NCBI GenBank assembly: GCA_002698965.1
Contig: PAAT01000140.1
Span: 8,225 to 44,579 of the forward strand
Direction of reading: 5' to 3'
Length of the DNA stretch: 36,355 nt
Source: Rhodopirellula sp.
GTDB lineage: Bacteria > Planctomycetota > Planctomycetia > Pirellulales > Pirellulaceae
In this document: in pieces, positions 1-8,943 of the stretch
Layout of the letters: each line of letters begins with the position of its first letter
How positions within the stretch are numbered: position 1 is the stretch's first letter
Translations under genes and position numbers: made by a program
The notes under the pieces: model-generated
What the model was told of the DNA's origin: nothing
What the model saw: only the letters and a program-made list of their open reading frames with translations
Database searches by the model: none

Positions 1-255
1 TACGACGGATACCAGTGGTTGCAATACTGGGACAGTGAAGAATTCGAAGGCCTTCCTTTAGCCGTCAAGATTCGCATGACAATGCGTTCAAATTCACCCT
101 ACGCTAGTGGTGGCGTGCTCGACGCTTTTTATGGGACCACCACCGATGCCGAAGGGCGTATGGCGGTGACCTACCAAAAGGTCGTCAAGCTGCCGGTCGG
201 AAAGATTCGACCTCTCGAACAAGACGACGGAGGATTGCAGAATCTCGGACTATGA
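1..255 (+). CDS. GspJ-like type II secretion pseudopilin, C-terminal part (5' end outside window)
   Basis: The reading frame is open from base 1, so the gene starts upstream of the window; 84 codons remain. The visible part reads like the C-terminal beta region of a GspJ pseudopilin: a Trp-Asp start, then a phrase meaning 'Leu-Pro-Leu-Ala-Val-Lys-Ile-Arg' where GspJ proteins carry their 'LPxAVRV' strand. Its stop overlaps the start of the GspK gene by four bases (ATGA at 252-255), the usual J-K arrangement, which implies translational coupling. GspJ would sit with GspI and GspK at the tip of the pseudopilus in the periplasm. The call depends partly on the GspK neighbour because the diagnostic N-terminal methylation motif is not in the window. 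Confidence 0.6.
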   Translation, partial: YDGYQWLQYWDSEEFEGLPLAVKIRMTMRSNSPYASGGVLDAFYGTTTDAEGRMAVTYQKVVKLPVGKIRPLEQDDGGLQNLGL

Positions 256-1901
256 GCAAACAACATGCCATCCGCGGGCTACGCGGCTCAGCTTTAATGA
301 TTGTTTTAGTTGTGGTGATGATCGTATCGCTCGGAGCCTACACGTTTTCCGAACTGATGTTCACTCACAATGAAACCGCGACGCTTTCGTCGCAAAACAT
401 CCAGGCCAAATGGCTGGTTGACGCAGGCATCGACGTGGCACGAGTCCACTTACTTCAACCGCATACACAACGAATGTCGGCAGGCGGTGACTTTGACAAT
501 CCCACTGTTTTCCAGGCCGTTAACGTGATCGCCGATCCAGACCCGAACCTGACTGGCAACTTCACCATGATTGCCCCGAATCTCGACAGCGATGGATACA
601 CCGCGGGTTTTCGCTTCGGCCTCGAAGACGAATCTTCACGGCTCAATTTAAATACACTTACGATCGCTGACAAATACGCAACTGATGGTGGCAGAGAAAT
701 GCTGATGGCTTTACCCGGCATGACGGTCGACATTGCGGATGCCATTATGGATTGGATTGACGACGACGATGAAACTCGCGAGTTCGGGGCTGAGTTTGAC
801 TACTATCAAGCACTCGGCTCTCCTTACGAACCTAACAATGGTCCATTCAACACTGTCGAAGAGCTACTTCTAGTGCGCGGCGTGATGCCTGAACTGCTTT
901 TCGGTGCTGACATCAATCGCAATGGAATGATTGACTCCCACGAAGAACCGGCACGACAACGAGTTCAGGAACTTGTTTCTATGGCGAATACATCCGCCGG
1001 TGACGAAGTCTTAAACGCTGGATCGCTTGACCGCGGCTGGAGTGCTTACCTCACTCTGCACAGCCAGGAGAATAATCTTAACATCAACGGCGAACCACGC
1101 ATCGACATCAATTCTGCAGACCTCCAAACGCTTCATCAGGATCTGTCCGCGGTATTCGACCCGGCCGTAGCCAACTTCATTATCCTGTATCGACAGGGCT
1201 ATGAATTAGTTGACGAGCCCCAAACCGATGGGATTCCACAGCCTGCTTCTGCTGTGGAAATTGACTTTCTGAGAGAATCGGAAAGGGAGTTCACTCAGGT
1301 TTTAGACCTCGTCGGCAAACGCCTATTGTATGAATCGGACCTTGTCGACGAAGACCCCATCGACATCCTTCCTGCCTATCCGCTCGACATCAGCCTGGCG
1401 AACACCATCGATCTATTGATGGACAATGCATCCACAAGTTCAAATCCAACCATTCCAGGAAGACTAAATATCAACCAGGCCCCCCGCCTGCTACTTCAGG
1501 GCGTCCCCGGACTCAGTGATGAGATGATTGATTTCATTATCCAAACCAGGTCCATCGATCCATACCAAGACCAACAGAACTACTACCGCCATGAAACGTG
1601 GTTGCTGAAACAGTCTGGTATCAATTTCCTACTTGGTGGAACTCCCTTTACGCTGGAAAACATGAAAGCCCTGCAACCATTCATTTGTGGAGGTGGTAGT
1701 GTATTCCGAGCACAGATTATTGGCTACTACGAAGGTGGAACAGCCTCTGCACGAGGCGAAGTCGTCATAGACGCTACAACCGTCACACCTCGCATACGTT
1801 TGTGGCGTGACTTAAGCCATTTAGGCCGTGGATATCCCCTAGACGTGCTAGGCTTACACTACGCTGGTGGGAGCCAAACAGCCTTACCATCCGTTCAATA
1901 A
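252..1901 (+). CDS. gspK: GspK-like type II secretion minor pseudopilin, enlarged
   Basis: Residues 1-35 form a prepilin-like N-terminus: a short basic leader with Arg-Gly, then a long hydrophobic helix. The GspK signature follows around residues 170-215: Asp-Trp-Ile-Asp-Asp-Asp-Asp, then Gly-Ala-Glu...Tyr-Tyr, then a Pro-Tyr...Asn-x-Pro-Phe stretch and a Glu-Leu-Leu-Leu-Val-Arg-Gly-Val helix-hairpin-helix element. A second helix-hairpin-helix-like segment lies near residues 405-435. Residues 220-231 match a perfect EF-hand loop (D220, N222, N224, G225, I227, D228, E231). At 549 aa it is much longer than the roughly 300-350 aa of proteobacterial GspK, the extra length being in the middle. GspK caps the pseudopilus with GspI and GspJ in the periplasm. 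The four-base overlap with the upstream gene supports this ATG. Confidence 0.82.
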   Translation: MSKQHAIRGLRGSALMIVLVVVMIVSLGAYTFSELMFTHNETATLSSQNIQAKWLVDAGIDVARVHLLQPHTQRMSAGGDFDNPTVFQAVNVIADPDPNLTGNFTMIAPNLDSDGYTAGFRFGLEDESSRLNLNTLTIADKYATDGGREMLMALPGMTVDIADAIMDWIDDDDETREFGAEFDYYQALGSPYEPNNGPFNTVEELLLVRGVMPELLFGADINRNGMIDSHEEPARQRVQELVSMANTSAGDEVLNAGSLDRGWSAYLTLHSQENNLNINGEPRIDINSADLQTLHQDLSAVFDPAVANFIILYRQGYELVDEPQTDGIPQPASAVEIDFLRESEREFTQVLDLVGKRLLYESDLVDEDPIDILPAYPLDISLANTIDLLMDNASTSSNPTIPGRLNINQAPRLLLQGVPGLSDEMIDFIIQTRSIDPYQDQQNYYRHETWLLKQSGINFLLGGTPFTLENMKALQPFICGGGSVFRAQIIGYYEGGTASARGEVVIDATTVTPRIRLWRDLSHLGRGYPLDVLGLHYAGGSQTALPSVQ

Positions 1902-1923
1902 CCTTCCCTAAAAGGAAAACATC

Positions 1924-3540
1924 ATGGCTAAATTCATCGCATATGAGTGGGATGATCAGTCAGTCCGAGCGATCTCTGCGTCCGCCAAAGGCTCAGACAT
2001 TGCAATTCACGCCCTCGTTGAAAAACCGCTAGAGGCTCCGAATGAGGACACAGCACCTGGCACGATGCTTGAAAATACCATTTCGGCGGCATTGGAAAGT
2101 GCCGGAGCAAGCCGTGGCCAAGCCACAGCATTCTCGGCTCGGCGATCACAGGCTGAAGTAAGAATGCTCACATTCCCGAATGTCCCTGACCATGATCTAC
2201 CCGACATGGTTCGTATTCAGGCCCCCCAGGTCTTCAATGCGGGAACAGAAGGACTGCTTGACTTTACACCTATCGGAGAACTTCAGGACGGCCAACGTTA
2301 TATTGCCGCCGCGGCCCTGAGTAACGAGATGCAAGTCGATACAATCAGTTCGGCGGCGGTTGCAGGCGTGACAATCAGCAATCTGACGCTACATCCATTT
2401 GGCACTGCCTCCTACGTAAACAAACACCTACCAGCCAACGGTTCCAGACTGATTATCGACTTACTGGGAATCGAAGCGGAATTGACCATCGCCCGCGACG
2501 GTGTCGCCCACCTCGTGCGTACCATTCGTTTGGTGCCTGACGCGCCGGACGTCAATTACATCGCTTCCGAAGTTAAACGCACGCTCACCTCATATGAGAA
2601 TCAACCTAACGGTTCCGACATCACCGAAATTGTAATTGCAGGGACAGGGAATGTTCAGAGTTCATTATTGGAAACCGTGCAATCCCTTGTAAGTGAACCG
2701 GTCCGTATGTTTGATCCGCTAGAATTTGCTAGTCTCGATGCCTCCGTCAAAAACAACAAGCCAGAGAACTCCTCGGCCTTCCTCGGCCTTATCGGCCTGG
2801 CTGAACAATTGACCGCCGGTGGCATTCCACCGATCGACTTCCTTAACCCTACCCAACCCCCAAAACAAACTGAATCCCGCGACAAGGCCGTCAGAGTTGG
2901 TGTTTATGCCACCTTGGCCCTGCTGGTACTGATCATCGGCCTTTGGGTTCCAATATTCAACTATCAGCGAGACATTTCAAGCCAACGCCCACCCGTTGAC
3001 GTAACAACCGTTTTGCAAAAAAGGCTCGATCAAGCCGACTCCCAACTAAAAGCGATTCAGGCATATGAGGCATCCGCCGTGAATTGGCTGGATGAGTTAG
3101 CCCTTTTGTCTGATACCCTCCCCCCCAATCCAAACGATGTCATTATCGATGCATTTTCGGGACGCTCTGATAACACCCGAAACCGTACGGTGGATTCGCC
3201 TTTAGGCAGTATTTTCCTGGACATGCACCTCAAAAACTCGAGCGTGTTTGAACAACTGTCAACGACACTCGCTGGCGGGACGCATCGTGTCCAATCAAAA
3301 GGACTTACCCCCGATACAACAGAAGACGGCCTTTATACTCGAAGAACTCAGCAAACCATTACGATCCTCCCGCCCATCGAACAAGAGGCTGGTGAAAACT
3401 CCAGCAACACTAAAACCACCGAAGCGGATTCTGCTGAATCCGTGGCCAACGACGACTCCACTAACCCGAACGGTTCCGAGGAAATAGGCGAGACCGATGA
3501 CGAAGCAACGAGTACGCCAAATGACAAGGACGGAGAATAA
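1924..3540 (+). CDS. gspL: GspL/PilM-PilN-like inner-membrane assembly platform protein
   Basis: The first about 310 residues look like a PilM/GspL actin-like cytoplasmic domain. A single strong membrane helix follows at about residues 323-345, after a basic Arg-Asp-Lys-Ala-Val-Arg stretch, and then a periplasmic part with a coiled-coil-like segment and a PilN/GspL-like ferredoxin-fold region (about 360-480). The last about 50 residues are acidic, Ser/Thr/Asn/Glu-rich and probably disordered. In T2SS, GspL links the cytoplasmic ATPase GspE to the inner-membrane platform with GspM; in T4P the same job is split between PilM and PilN. Position between GspK and a GspM-like gene fits GspL. The ATG is preceded by AAAGGAAA with a good spacing. 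Confidence 0.7.
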   Translation: MAKFIAYEWDDQSVRAISASAKGSDIAIHALVEKPLEAPNEDTAPGTMLENTISAALESAGASRGQATAFSARRSQAEVRMLTFPNVPDHDLPDMVRIQAPQVFNAGTEGLLDFTPIGELQDGQRYIAAAALSNEMQVDTISSAAVAGVTISNLTLHPFGTASYVNKHLPANGSRLIIDLLGIEAELTIARDGVAHLVRTIRLVPDAPDVNYIASEVKRTLTSYENQPNGSDITEIVIAGTGNVQSSLLETVQSLVSEPVRMFDPLEFASLDASVKNNKPENSSAFLGLIGLAEQLTAGGIPPIDFLNPTQPPKQTESRDKAVRVGVYATLALLVLIIGLWVPIFNYQRDISSQRPPVDVTTVLQKRLDQADSQLKAIQAYEASAVNWLDELALLSDTLPPNPNDVIIDAFSGRSDNTRNRTVDSPLGSIFLDMHLKNSSVFEQLSTTLAGGTHRVQSKGLTPDTTEDGLYTRRTQQTITILPPIEQEAGENSSNTKTTEADSAESVANDDSTNPNGSEEIGETDDEATSTPNDKDGE

Positions 3541-3543
3541 GCA

Positions 3544-4782
3544 ATGAACGATCGCGAAAAGAAACTACTACTATTTGCGCTTGTAGCCGTCGTGCTCGGT
3601 GGCTTATTGACCGGCACTAGAAGTTATTTGAGCTATATCAATGACCTCAAAAGCGACTTAAGCATGGCGGAGCAGGATCGGCAATCTTACGAAGCCAACC
3701 AAATGGCCGCGGAAATATATGAACTCACCGTCGACGACTACGAAACAATGTCCTTAGGGAAAGATCACAACCATGCCTTAGCATCCTACAAAGCGTGGCT
3801 CATTAACCTTCTCGAAACCGAACTGGGGCTAGAAGACGTCCGAATCACCAATGAACCGACGCGCGAAATCGACGGGAAGTACCATCGCCACACCTTTGGT
3901 ATCAATTGCGAATCAGATCTTAAGACATTAACGGATTTTCTATATCGCTTCGAAACTAAAAAGCTATTGCACCGCATTAAAGATCTAGCCGTGAGTCCAA
4001 CTGGCTACGACCAGTTGCAAATCCGCATCATTATTGAAGCCATCTCGTTACCTGAGGCAGAGCAACGGGTAGATATCGCCTCCATCGCTCACGATGAATC
4101 GCTGGTGGATGGTAGCTACGAAGACTACTGGGAACGAATTTCCAACCGTAATTTCTTCGGGCCGGAAAACAAAGCCCCAACGTTCACCCCGCCGCCCATC
4201 GCGGCAACCGTTGGCGAGACCGAATCCCGCACACTGACTGCAAGTGCTGGTGCTAACGAACAGAACCTGCAAAATGTGAGCTATTCTCTCGATACCGAAT
4301 CGATCCCCGCCGATGTGAAAGCGTCGATCACCGGAAATCGACTTACTGTCTCAAGCAATGAAATCGGACGCTACCAATTCAATATCCATGTCACCGATAC
4401 GGGTCTACCGGCCAAGACCATCACCAAAACGGTCGCTGTAACCATTAGCGAAAAACCGAAACCAAGACCTCCAACCGTGAGGCCTGAGCCACCCAAACCT
4501 CCTGTTTTCAATGTTGCTCAGTTGGCTTTCTTTACAAGCACCGTCCAGATTAACGATCGAGTTGAAGTATGGATACACCGCCGGGATCAGGGCCAAATTG
4601 TTAAACTCCCGGTGGGCGCTAAAATTGAGATCGGGACGGTTAAAGGCCGAATACACGCGGTAAACCAACGTTACCTCACAATCATAACCGAGGAACAAGA
4701 ACTCCTAGAAATCAAGGCTGGAAAAGCCCTCAGTACCGCCGTTAACGTCACAGCCCAGGCAGAGGCTTTGCTGTCTCCATAA
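3544..4782 (+). CDS. GspM/PilO-like platform protein with cadherin-like and GspC/PilP-like C-terminal regions
   Basis: A short basic N-terminus and one membrane helix (residues about 8-26) are followed by a coiled-coil-like stretch and a ferredoxin-like periplasmic region to about residue 185, the layout of GspM/PilO. The protein then continues unusually: an Ig/cadherin-like beta region (about 210-300), a Pro/Lys-rich linker (about 302-322), and a compact domain at 325-400 in which a 'Gly-Ala-Lys-Ile-Glu-Ile-Gly' turn and an alternating beta pattern resemble the homology region of GspC/PilP that contacts the secretin. The start lies three bases after the gspL stop, with GGAGA upstream, so the two are coupled. 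Family GspM proteins are about 160-200 aa, so 412 aa is a fusion or extension. The GspC-like reading is an inference from pattern only. Confidence 0.6.
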   Translation: MNDREKKLLLFALVAVVLGGLLTGTRSYLSYINDLKSDLSMAEQDRQSYEANQMAAEIYELTVDDYETMSLGKDHNHALASYKAWLINLLETELGLEDVRITNEPTREIDGKYHRHTFGINCESDLKTLTDFLYRFETKKLLHRIKDLAVSPTGYDQLQIRIIIEAISLPEAEQRVDIASIAHDESLVDGSYEDYWERISNRNFFGPENKAPTFTPPPIAATVGETESRTLTASAGANEQNLQNVSYSLDTESIPADVKASITGNRLTVSSNEIGRYQFNIHVTDTGLPAKTITKTVAVTISEKPKPRPPTVRPEPPKPPVFNVAQLAFFTSTVQINDRVEVWIHRRDQGQIVKLPVGAKIEIGTVKGRIHAVNQRYLTIITEEQELLEIKAGKALSTAVNVTAQAEALLSP

Positions 4783-4805
4783 CCTGGGTAATCTAGCGAG
4801 ATAAG

Positions 4806-4852
4806 AAAAGCGAGTAACGCTGTCAGAGAGCAGTATTACTCGCTTTTTCTTT
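4806..4852 (+). terminator. Intrinsic terminator after the gspJKLM-like run
   Basis: A perfect 12-bp inverted repeat (AAAAGCGAGTAA at 4806-4817 and its complement at 4836-4847) encloses an 18-base loop and ends in a T run. It lies 23 bases after the GspM-like stop, so the pseudopilin/platform genes end here and the secretin gene must have its own promoter. The A run on the left arm means it could also stop minus-strand transcription. Confidence 0.85.
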
Positions 4853-5000
4853 GTTTAAAAGGTCAAGGACTTTGTCGGTTATTCCGATTCTAGTGAACAT
4901 GACGGGTCCTGCGCTTAAGAATCGCCTGCGCATAACCAGTAGGGACGCTGGTTTGGCAAACAATATGGCTAGCCCTATATGACAATTGAGAGACATGGAA

Positions 5001-8000
5001 ATGGAATTCCTATTCAGAAAGTGTATCGGCCAAAGGGTGTTGGCGGTCACGATAATCATGCTTTTTAGCAGCTCGATAGCCTTTGCTCAGACGCAATCAG
5101 GAAATACTGCAGTGTTGCAGGTGAAGCACAATCAGGCCCCTGCGTTGGCTACAAGGCTTCAGTCTGTGCTTAAAGATTTTGGTGTTAATGCCCAGGTCAC
5201 AGCGAATCGTAAAAATAACACTTTAATTGTGAATGGCTCGTATAACGCTCATAAAATTGCTGCCGACTTGCTCCGGACGTTAGATAAACCGCCGGCAACT
5301 CAATCCACGCAAACTGCCAAACAGAGCACCTCGAGGGTCGTAGGATACAATGTACCCACCGAATTGCTAACAGAGACCGCTCAAAGGATCCAGGCTGCAT
5401 TCGCAAGTCAGAAAGAAGTTAAGGTCGTGCCGGACGCCCGAACGGGACAAGTTGTCGTTATAGCCGGCGACCCGGTGCACCAACAAATAGAACAATACCT
5501 GCGGACAGTTGGAACCGCTTCGCCAACCACTGTGCAACCCGTTTCAGGTGGCGTTAAGCCCATCCATCAGTTGAAAAGTATTGGCTGGAAGGAATTCGAA
5601 GCCTCCATTCAAAACATGATGGGGGGCAAGCTCAATATCAGCACCAACCCAACCGGAGAAGTTGCAAGTATTGCTGTACCGTCGCGATCTGGGAGCGGAG
5701 CGTTACTTCAAGTCAATCGACGAACCAACACAATTACCATTCAGGGTGACGAAGTAGCAAGCCAGTCCTGGTTAAAAATCACTCGCCTGTTAGACCAGCC
5801 GAAGTCTGGCAAGGAGGAACGCACTGGAATCGTTCCTGTCGAAAAAGCTAGCCCCAACACTGTAAACAAAGCAGTTGCGTTAATTGAGAATGCTGAGAAA
5901 GCCGCCGGAGAGAGTGATGCCACCCTACAAAGGACTGGTAACCGCAAAGCGTGGGGGGGTGACCTCGTTAGCTCCATTTTCAACCAGGATACTGTGGCAC
6001 AAGAGGAGGAAGCTCCTGCCGATCCCGAAGGTAACGAAGAGATAGGAGAGACCCTCCTGCAGATCGAACCGGGGGAAGCCGGCTTAATTGGCCCGGTCCA
6101 AATTGAATTTGTAGAAGGCCTTGGCGTCTTTATTATCAAAGGTCATCGTAGTGACGTGGCCCGTGTCATAGAGATCATCGAAGAAATCGAACAACGTACC
6201 AGTGAGACTCAGCCCGCAATCGAAATCCACAATCTAAAGCATGTGGATAGCAATGTAATCACTGAACTGATCGAAGAACTTTACGATGATGTCTTTGGGG
6301 CCCGAAACAGTAGTGTGAGTATCACGGCACTTGACAAACCAAATGCCCTTCTACTTATCGGTCGCGAAGAGAGTATGTCGGCTATCAAGGATTTGATTGC
6401 AAAACTCGATCAGCCAGTCCGGCCAGATACACAGTTTGAGATCTTTGCCCTTAAGCATATGTCGGCCCTTGATGCGGAGCGGCAAATTCGATCCTTCTAC
6501 ACCAACCAGCCGGGCGGTGATGAAGAACAAAGGCCTGGATTGGGCGTCCGTCCTCGTTTGATCGCCGACTACCGAACCAACAGTCTGATTGTTCACGCGG
6601 CTCCTCGTGATGTTAAGGAAATTGCTGCTTTACTGGAGCGATTAGACATTGAAGATTCTCCAGCCACGAACCAACTGCGAGTATTTCGACTGAAAAATGC
6701 GCTTTCCGCTGACCTTCAGCCGGTCCTGCAGGAGGCCATTACAGGGATTTCAACGAATCAAGGTAACCAAGGGGGCGGCCAACAAGGCAGCACGGCTACG
6801 ATTAGTCCGCAATCCTCTAAATTGGAAATCCTCACCATTACCAACGGCGGTGAAAGCAAGGTTAACTCCGGTATCCTAGCTGGTGCCTCAGTAACAGCTG
6901 ATGAGAATGTTAACGCTCTTGTTGTGAGAGCTCCCGCTACAGCCATGCCGTTGATAGAAGAGCTAATTACACAACTGGACCAACTTCCCAACGCCGAAGC
7001 CCAAATCAAGGTTTTTCAGGTTGAAAACGGAGACGCGATAAATCTCACACAACTACTTCAGGAGCTATTTGGCCTTCAAGTTACGGCAGGGTCGAATGCA
7101 AGCAGTAATGCTTTTAATTCGGCGCTTAGCGCTGGTGCGGGAGGAATCGGTGGGGGAGAGTCTTCGCTTGTTCCACTACGATTTGCGGTAGACCAGCGTA
7201 CTAACAGTGTGATTGCCTCCGGCTCGGAGACTGATTTAGACATTGTAGAACTTCTTTTAATACGCCTGGATGAGGGTGATATTGAAACACGTCGAAGTGA
7301 GGTGATCCGTTTGAAGAATGCCGATGCTTCATCCGTTGGTCAAACCTTGCAGACCTATGTTAATACCCAGCGTCAATTATTGACGCAGTCGTTCAGCCAG
7401 CAGACTAGTATTGCTAACTACGAAATAGAAGCGACAGAAGTTGTCGTGGCCTGGGATGTAGCGAGTAATTCGGTCATTATTTCAGCTCACCCGAAGACTT
7501 TTGACACGCTTATTTCTCTTGTGGAAGAGCTGGACTTCGAGCCAGCCATGGTGATGATTCAAGTCATCATTGCTGAAGTCGAGCTGAATGATAGTTTCGA
7601 AGCTGGTGTCGAACTTGGTCTCCAGGACAGTCTTCTGTTTGATAGAGGTGCCTCAACCAACGGCTTTGCCTGGCACGGACAAACATTAGGCAATGACCCT
7701 GGTGCAACTGCCTCTCGGGAAAGCCTTGCAGGTCAGGTCATATCGGGTTTTGGCATGGGACGCAATAGTGCCGCGCTCGGATACGGCGGCCTTGCTGTCA
7801 GTGCCGCTAACGAGTCTATCCATATCATGATGAGAGCCTTGCAAGATCGTGGGCGTCTTCAGATATTGAGCAGGCCGCAAATTATGACTTTAGACATGAC
7901 CGAAGGGTTTGTTCAGGTGGGTTCTGATATTCGACAGATTACAGGAAGCCAGGCAAATCAATTCGGTGGAATTACCAATACCTCCGAACCTGTTTCCATT

Positions 8001-8882
8001 GGTCTGCTGCTAAATGTTAGACCGCGGGTCACCATCGACGGTCGCATTGTGATGGTCGTCGGCGCCGAAAAATCTGAACTAGGAGAAGCGAGCTCGGGAA
8101 CGGTAGTAGGTATTAATCCGGACGGGATGGCTGTTATGGCCGCCCCGATTAATAAGACGACCGCGGAAACAGTAGTTAGTGCTCAGGACGGCGAAACCGT
8201 CGTCTTCGCCGGCTTGATCACCAAAGACAAAGCCGTCGCCAGGCGTAGCATACCCGTACTCGGGGACCTTCCGGGGATAGGAAACCTTTTCCGGTATGAT
8301 ACCGAAACAGAAAAACGTAAAGAGTTATTGATTATCATGACGCCTCACATCGTACGAGGTGAAGAGGACATTGACCGCATCAAAGCCTTGGAAACGGAAC
8401 GTATGAGCTGGTTACTATCAGATCTTACCGAAATTCAGGGTGACACGGGCATGAAAGAGGGTCGTGGTTTTTGGGGCGAACCCGGAACGGTAATTTATCC
8501 GGACGACGATCCCGCCGGAACCCTTCTAGACCATGCATTCCCTTCATCATCCATGGGTGGTGCTATACAGGAGCGTGATGGAAATCAATTGCAGAGTCGG
8601 CATATGTTTCCCCGAACTACTAATCCGCGGGTAATGCAAGGGAGCCCCTATCCCCCTCAACGGCAGTTTGGGACTCCTTCGCAGCCAGGTTATCAACAGC
8701 GTGTTGCGCCCGTGCCTCAGGCTCCCGGTGGTGTCAGCGAAAATCCGTATTTACCCGCTTCCAATAGGGGCCTACAGGGCTCCGCCCACCACACTGTCCA
8801 GCCGCAACAACCTTATAACGGCCAATTTAGACGCGTGCCCCCCCAAACTACGCAAAACTACACGACACCCATTAGTCGTTAA
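5001..8882 (+). CDS. gspD: Type II/IV secretin (GspD-like) with an extended N-terminal domain array
   Basis: A signal peptide (residues 1-30, ending in Ala-Phe-Ala-Gln) is followed by eight to nine secretin N-domain-like repeats, each ending in a 'Thr-Asn-Ser/Ala-Leu/Val-Ile-Val...Leu-Asp' pattern. The secretin pore domain occupies about residues 845-1120, with Val-Gly-Ser-Asp-Ile-Arg-Gln-Ile, Gly-Asp-Leu-Pro-Gly-Ile-Gly-Asn-Leu-Phe and Glu-Leu-Leu-Ile-Ile-Met-Thr-Pro-His-Ile-Val motifs. A Pro/Gln-rich tail of about 170 residues ends the protein. Classical GspD has four N domains (N0-N3) and about 650-700 aa, so this is nearly twice as long. It forms the outer-membrane channel for the machine encoded upstream. 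ATG 5001 was preferred to in-frame TTG 4986 and ATG 4995 because GAGAG lies eight bases before it; the choice is not certain. Confidence 0.9.
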   Translation: MEFLFRKCIGQRVLAVTIIMLFSSSIAFAQTQSGNTAVLQVKHNQAPALATRLQSVLKDFGVNAQVTANRKNNTLIVNGSYNAHKIAADLLRTLDKPPATQSTQTAKQSTSRVVGYNVPTELLTETAQRIQAAFASQKEVKVVPDARTGQVVVIAGDPVHQQIEQYLRTVGTASPTTVQPVSGGVKPIHQLKSIGWKEFEASIQNMMGGKLNISTNPTGEVASIAVPSRSGSGALLQVNRRTNTITIQGDEVASQSWLKITRLLDQPKSGKEERTGIVPVEKASPNTVNKAVALIENAEKAAGESDATLQRTGNRKAWGGDLVSSIFNQDTVAQEEEAPADPEGNEEIGETLLQIEPGEAGLIGPVQIEFVEGLGVFIIKGHRSDVARVIEIIEEIEQRTSETQPAIEIHNLKHVDSNVITELIEELYDDVFGARNSSVSITALDKPNALLLIGREESMSAIKDLIAKLDQPVRPDTQFEIFALKHMSALDAERQIRSFYTNQPGGDEEQRPGLGVRPRLIADYRTNSLIVHAAPRDVKEIAALLERLDIEDSPATNQLRVFRLKNALSADLQPVLQEAITGISTNQGNQGGGQQGSTATISPQSSKLEILTITNGGESKVNSGILAGASVTADENVNALVVRAPATAMPLIEELITQLDQLPNAEAQIKVFQVENGDAINLTQLLQELFGLQVTAGSNASSNAFNSALSAGAGGIGGGESSLVPLRFAVDQRTNSVIASGSETDLDIVELLLIRLDEGDIETRRSEVIRLKNADASSVGQTLQTYVNTQRQLLTQSFSQQTSIANYEIEATEVVVAWDVASNSVIISAHPKTFDTLISLVEELDFEPAMVMIQVIIAEVELNDSFEAGVELGLQDSLLFDRGASTNGFAWHGQTLGNDPGATASRESLAGQVISGFGMGRNSAALGYGGLAVSAANESIHIMMRALQDRGRLQILSRPQIMTLDMTEGFVQVGSDIRQITGSQANQFGGITNTSEPVSIGLLLNVRPRVTIDGRIVMVVGAEKSELGEASSGTVVGINPDGMAVMAAPINKTTAETVVSAQDGETVVFAGLITKDKAVARRSIPVLGDLPGIGNLFRYDTETEKRKELLIIMTPHIVRGEEDIDRIKALETERMSWLLSDLTEIQGDTGMKEGRGFWGEPGTVIYPDDDPAGTLLDHAFPSSSMGGAIQERDGNQLQSRHMFPRTTNPRVMQGSPYPPQRQFGTPSQPGYQQRVAPVPQAPGGVSENPYLPASNRGLQGSAHHTVQPQQPYNGQFRRVPPQTTQNYTTPISR

Positions 8883-8943
8883 CGTTTATGGATTAGACGT
8901 CAACGCTCGAGTAGTATGCCATTTCTTTATCAGGTGTTAAATA

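Noticed and set aside
2769..2800. Short CCTCGGCCTT repetition in gspL
   Set aside because: Only two short copies inside a coding region encoding Leu/Gly/Ala-rich sequence; likely chance codon repetition.
5741..6139. 132-codon minus-strand frame inside the secretin gene
   Set aside because: Opposite a clearly coding region with conserved secretin repeats; Ser/Pro-rich composition is typical of antisense shadow frames.
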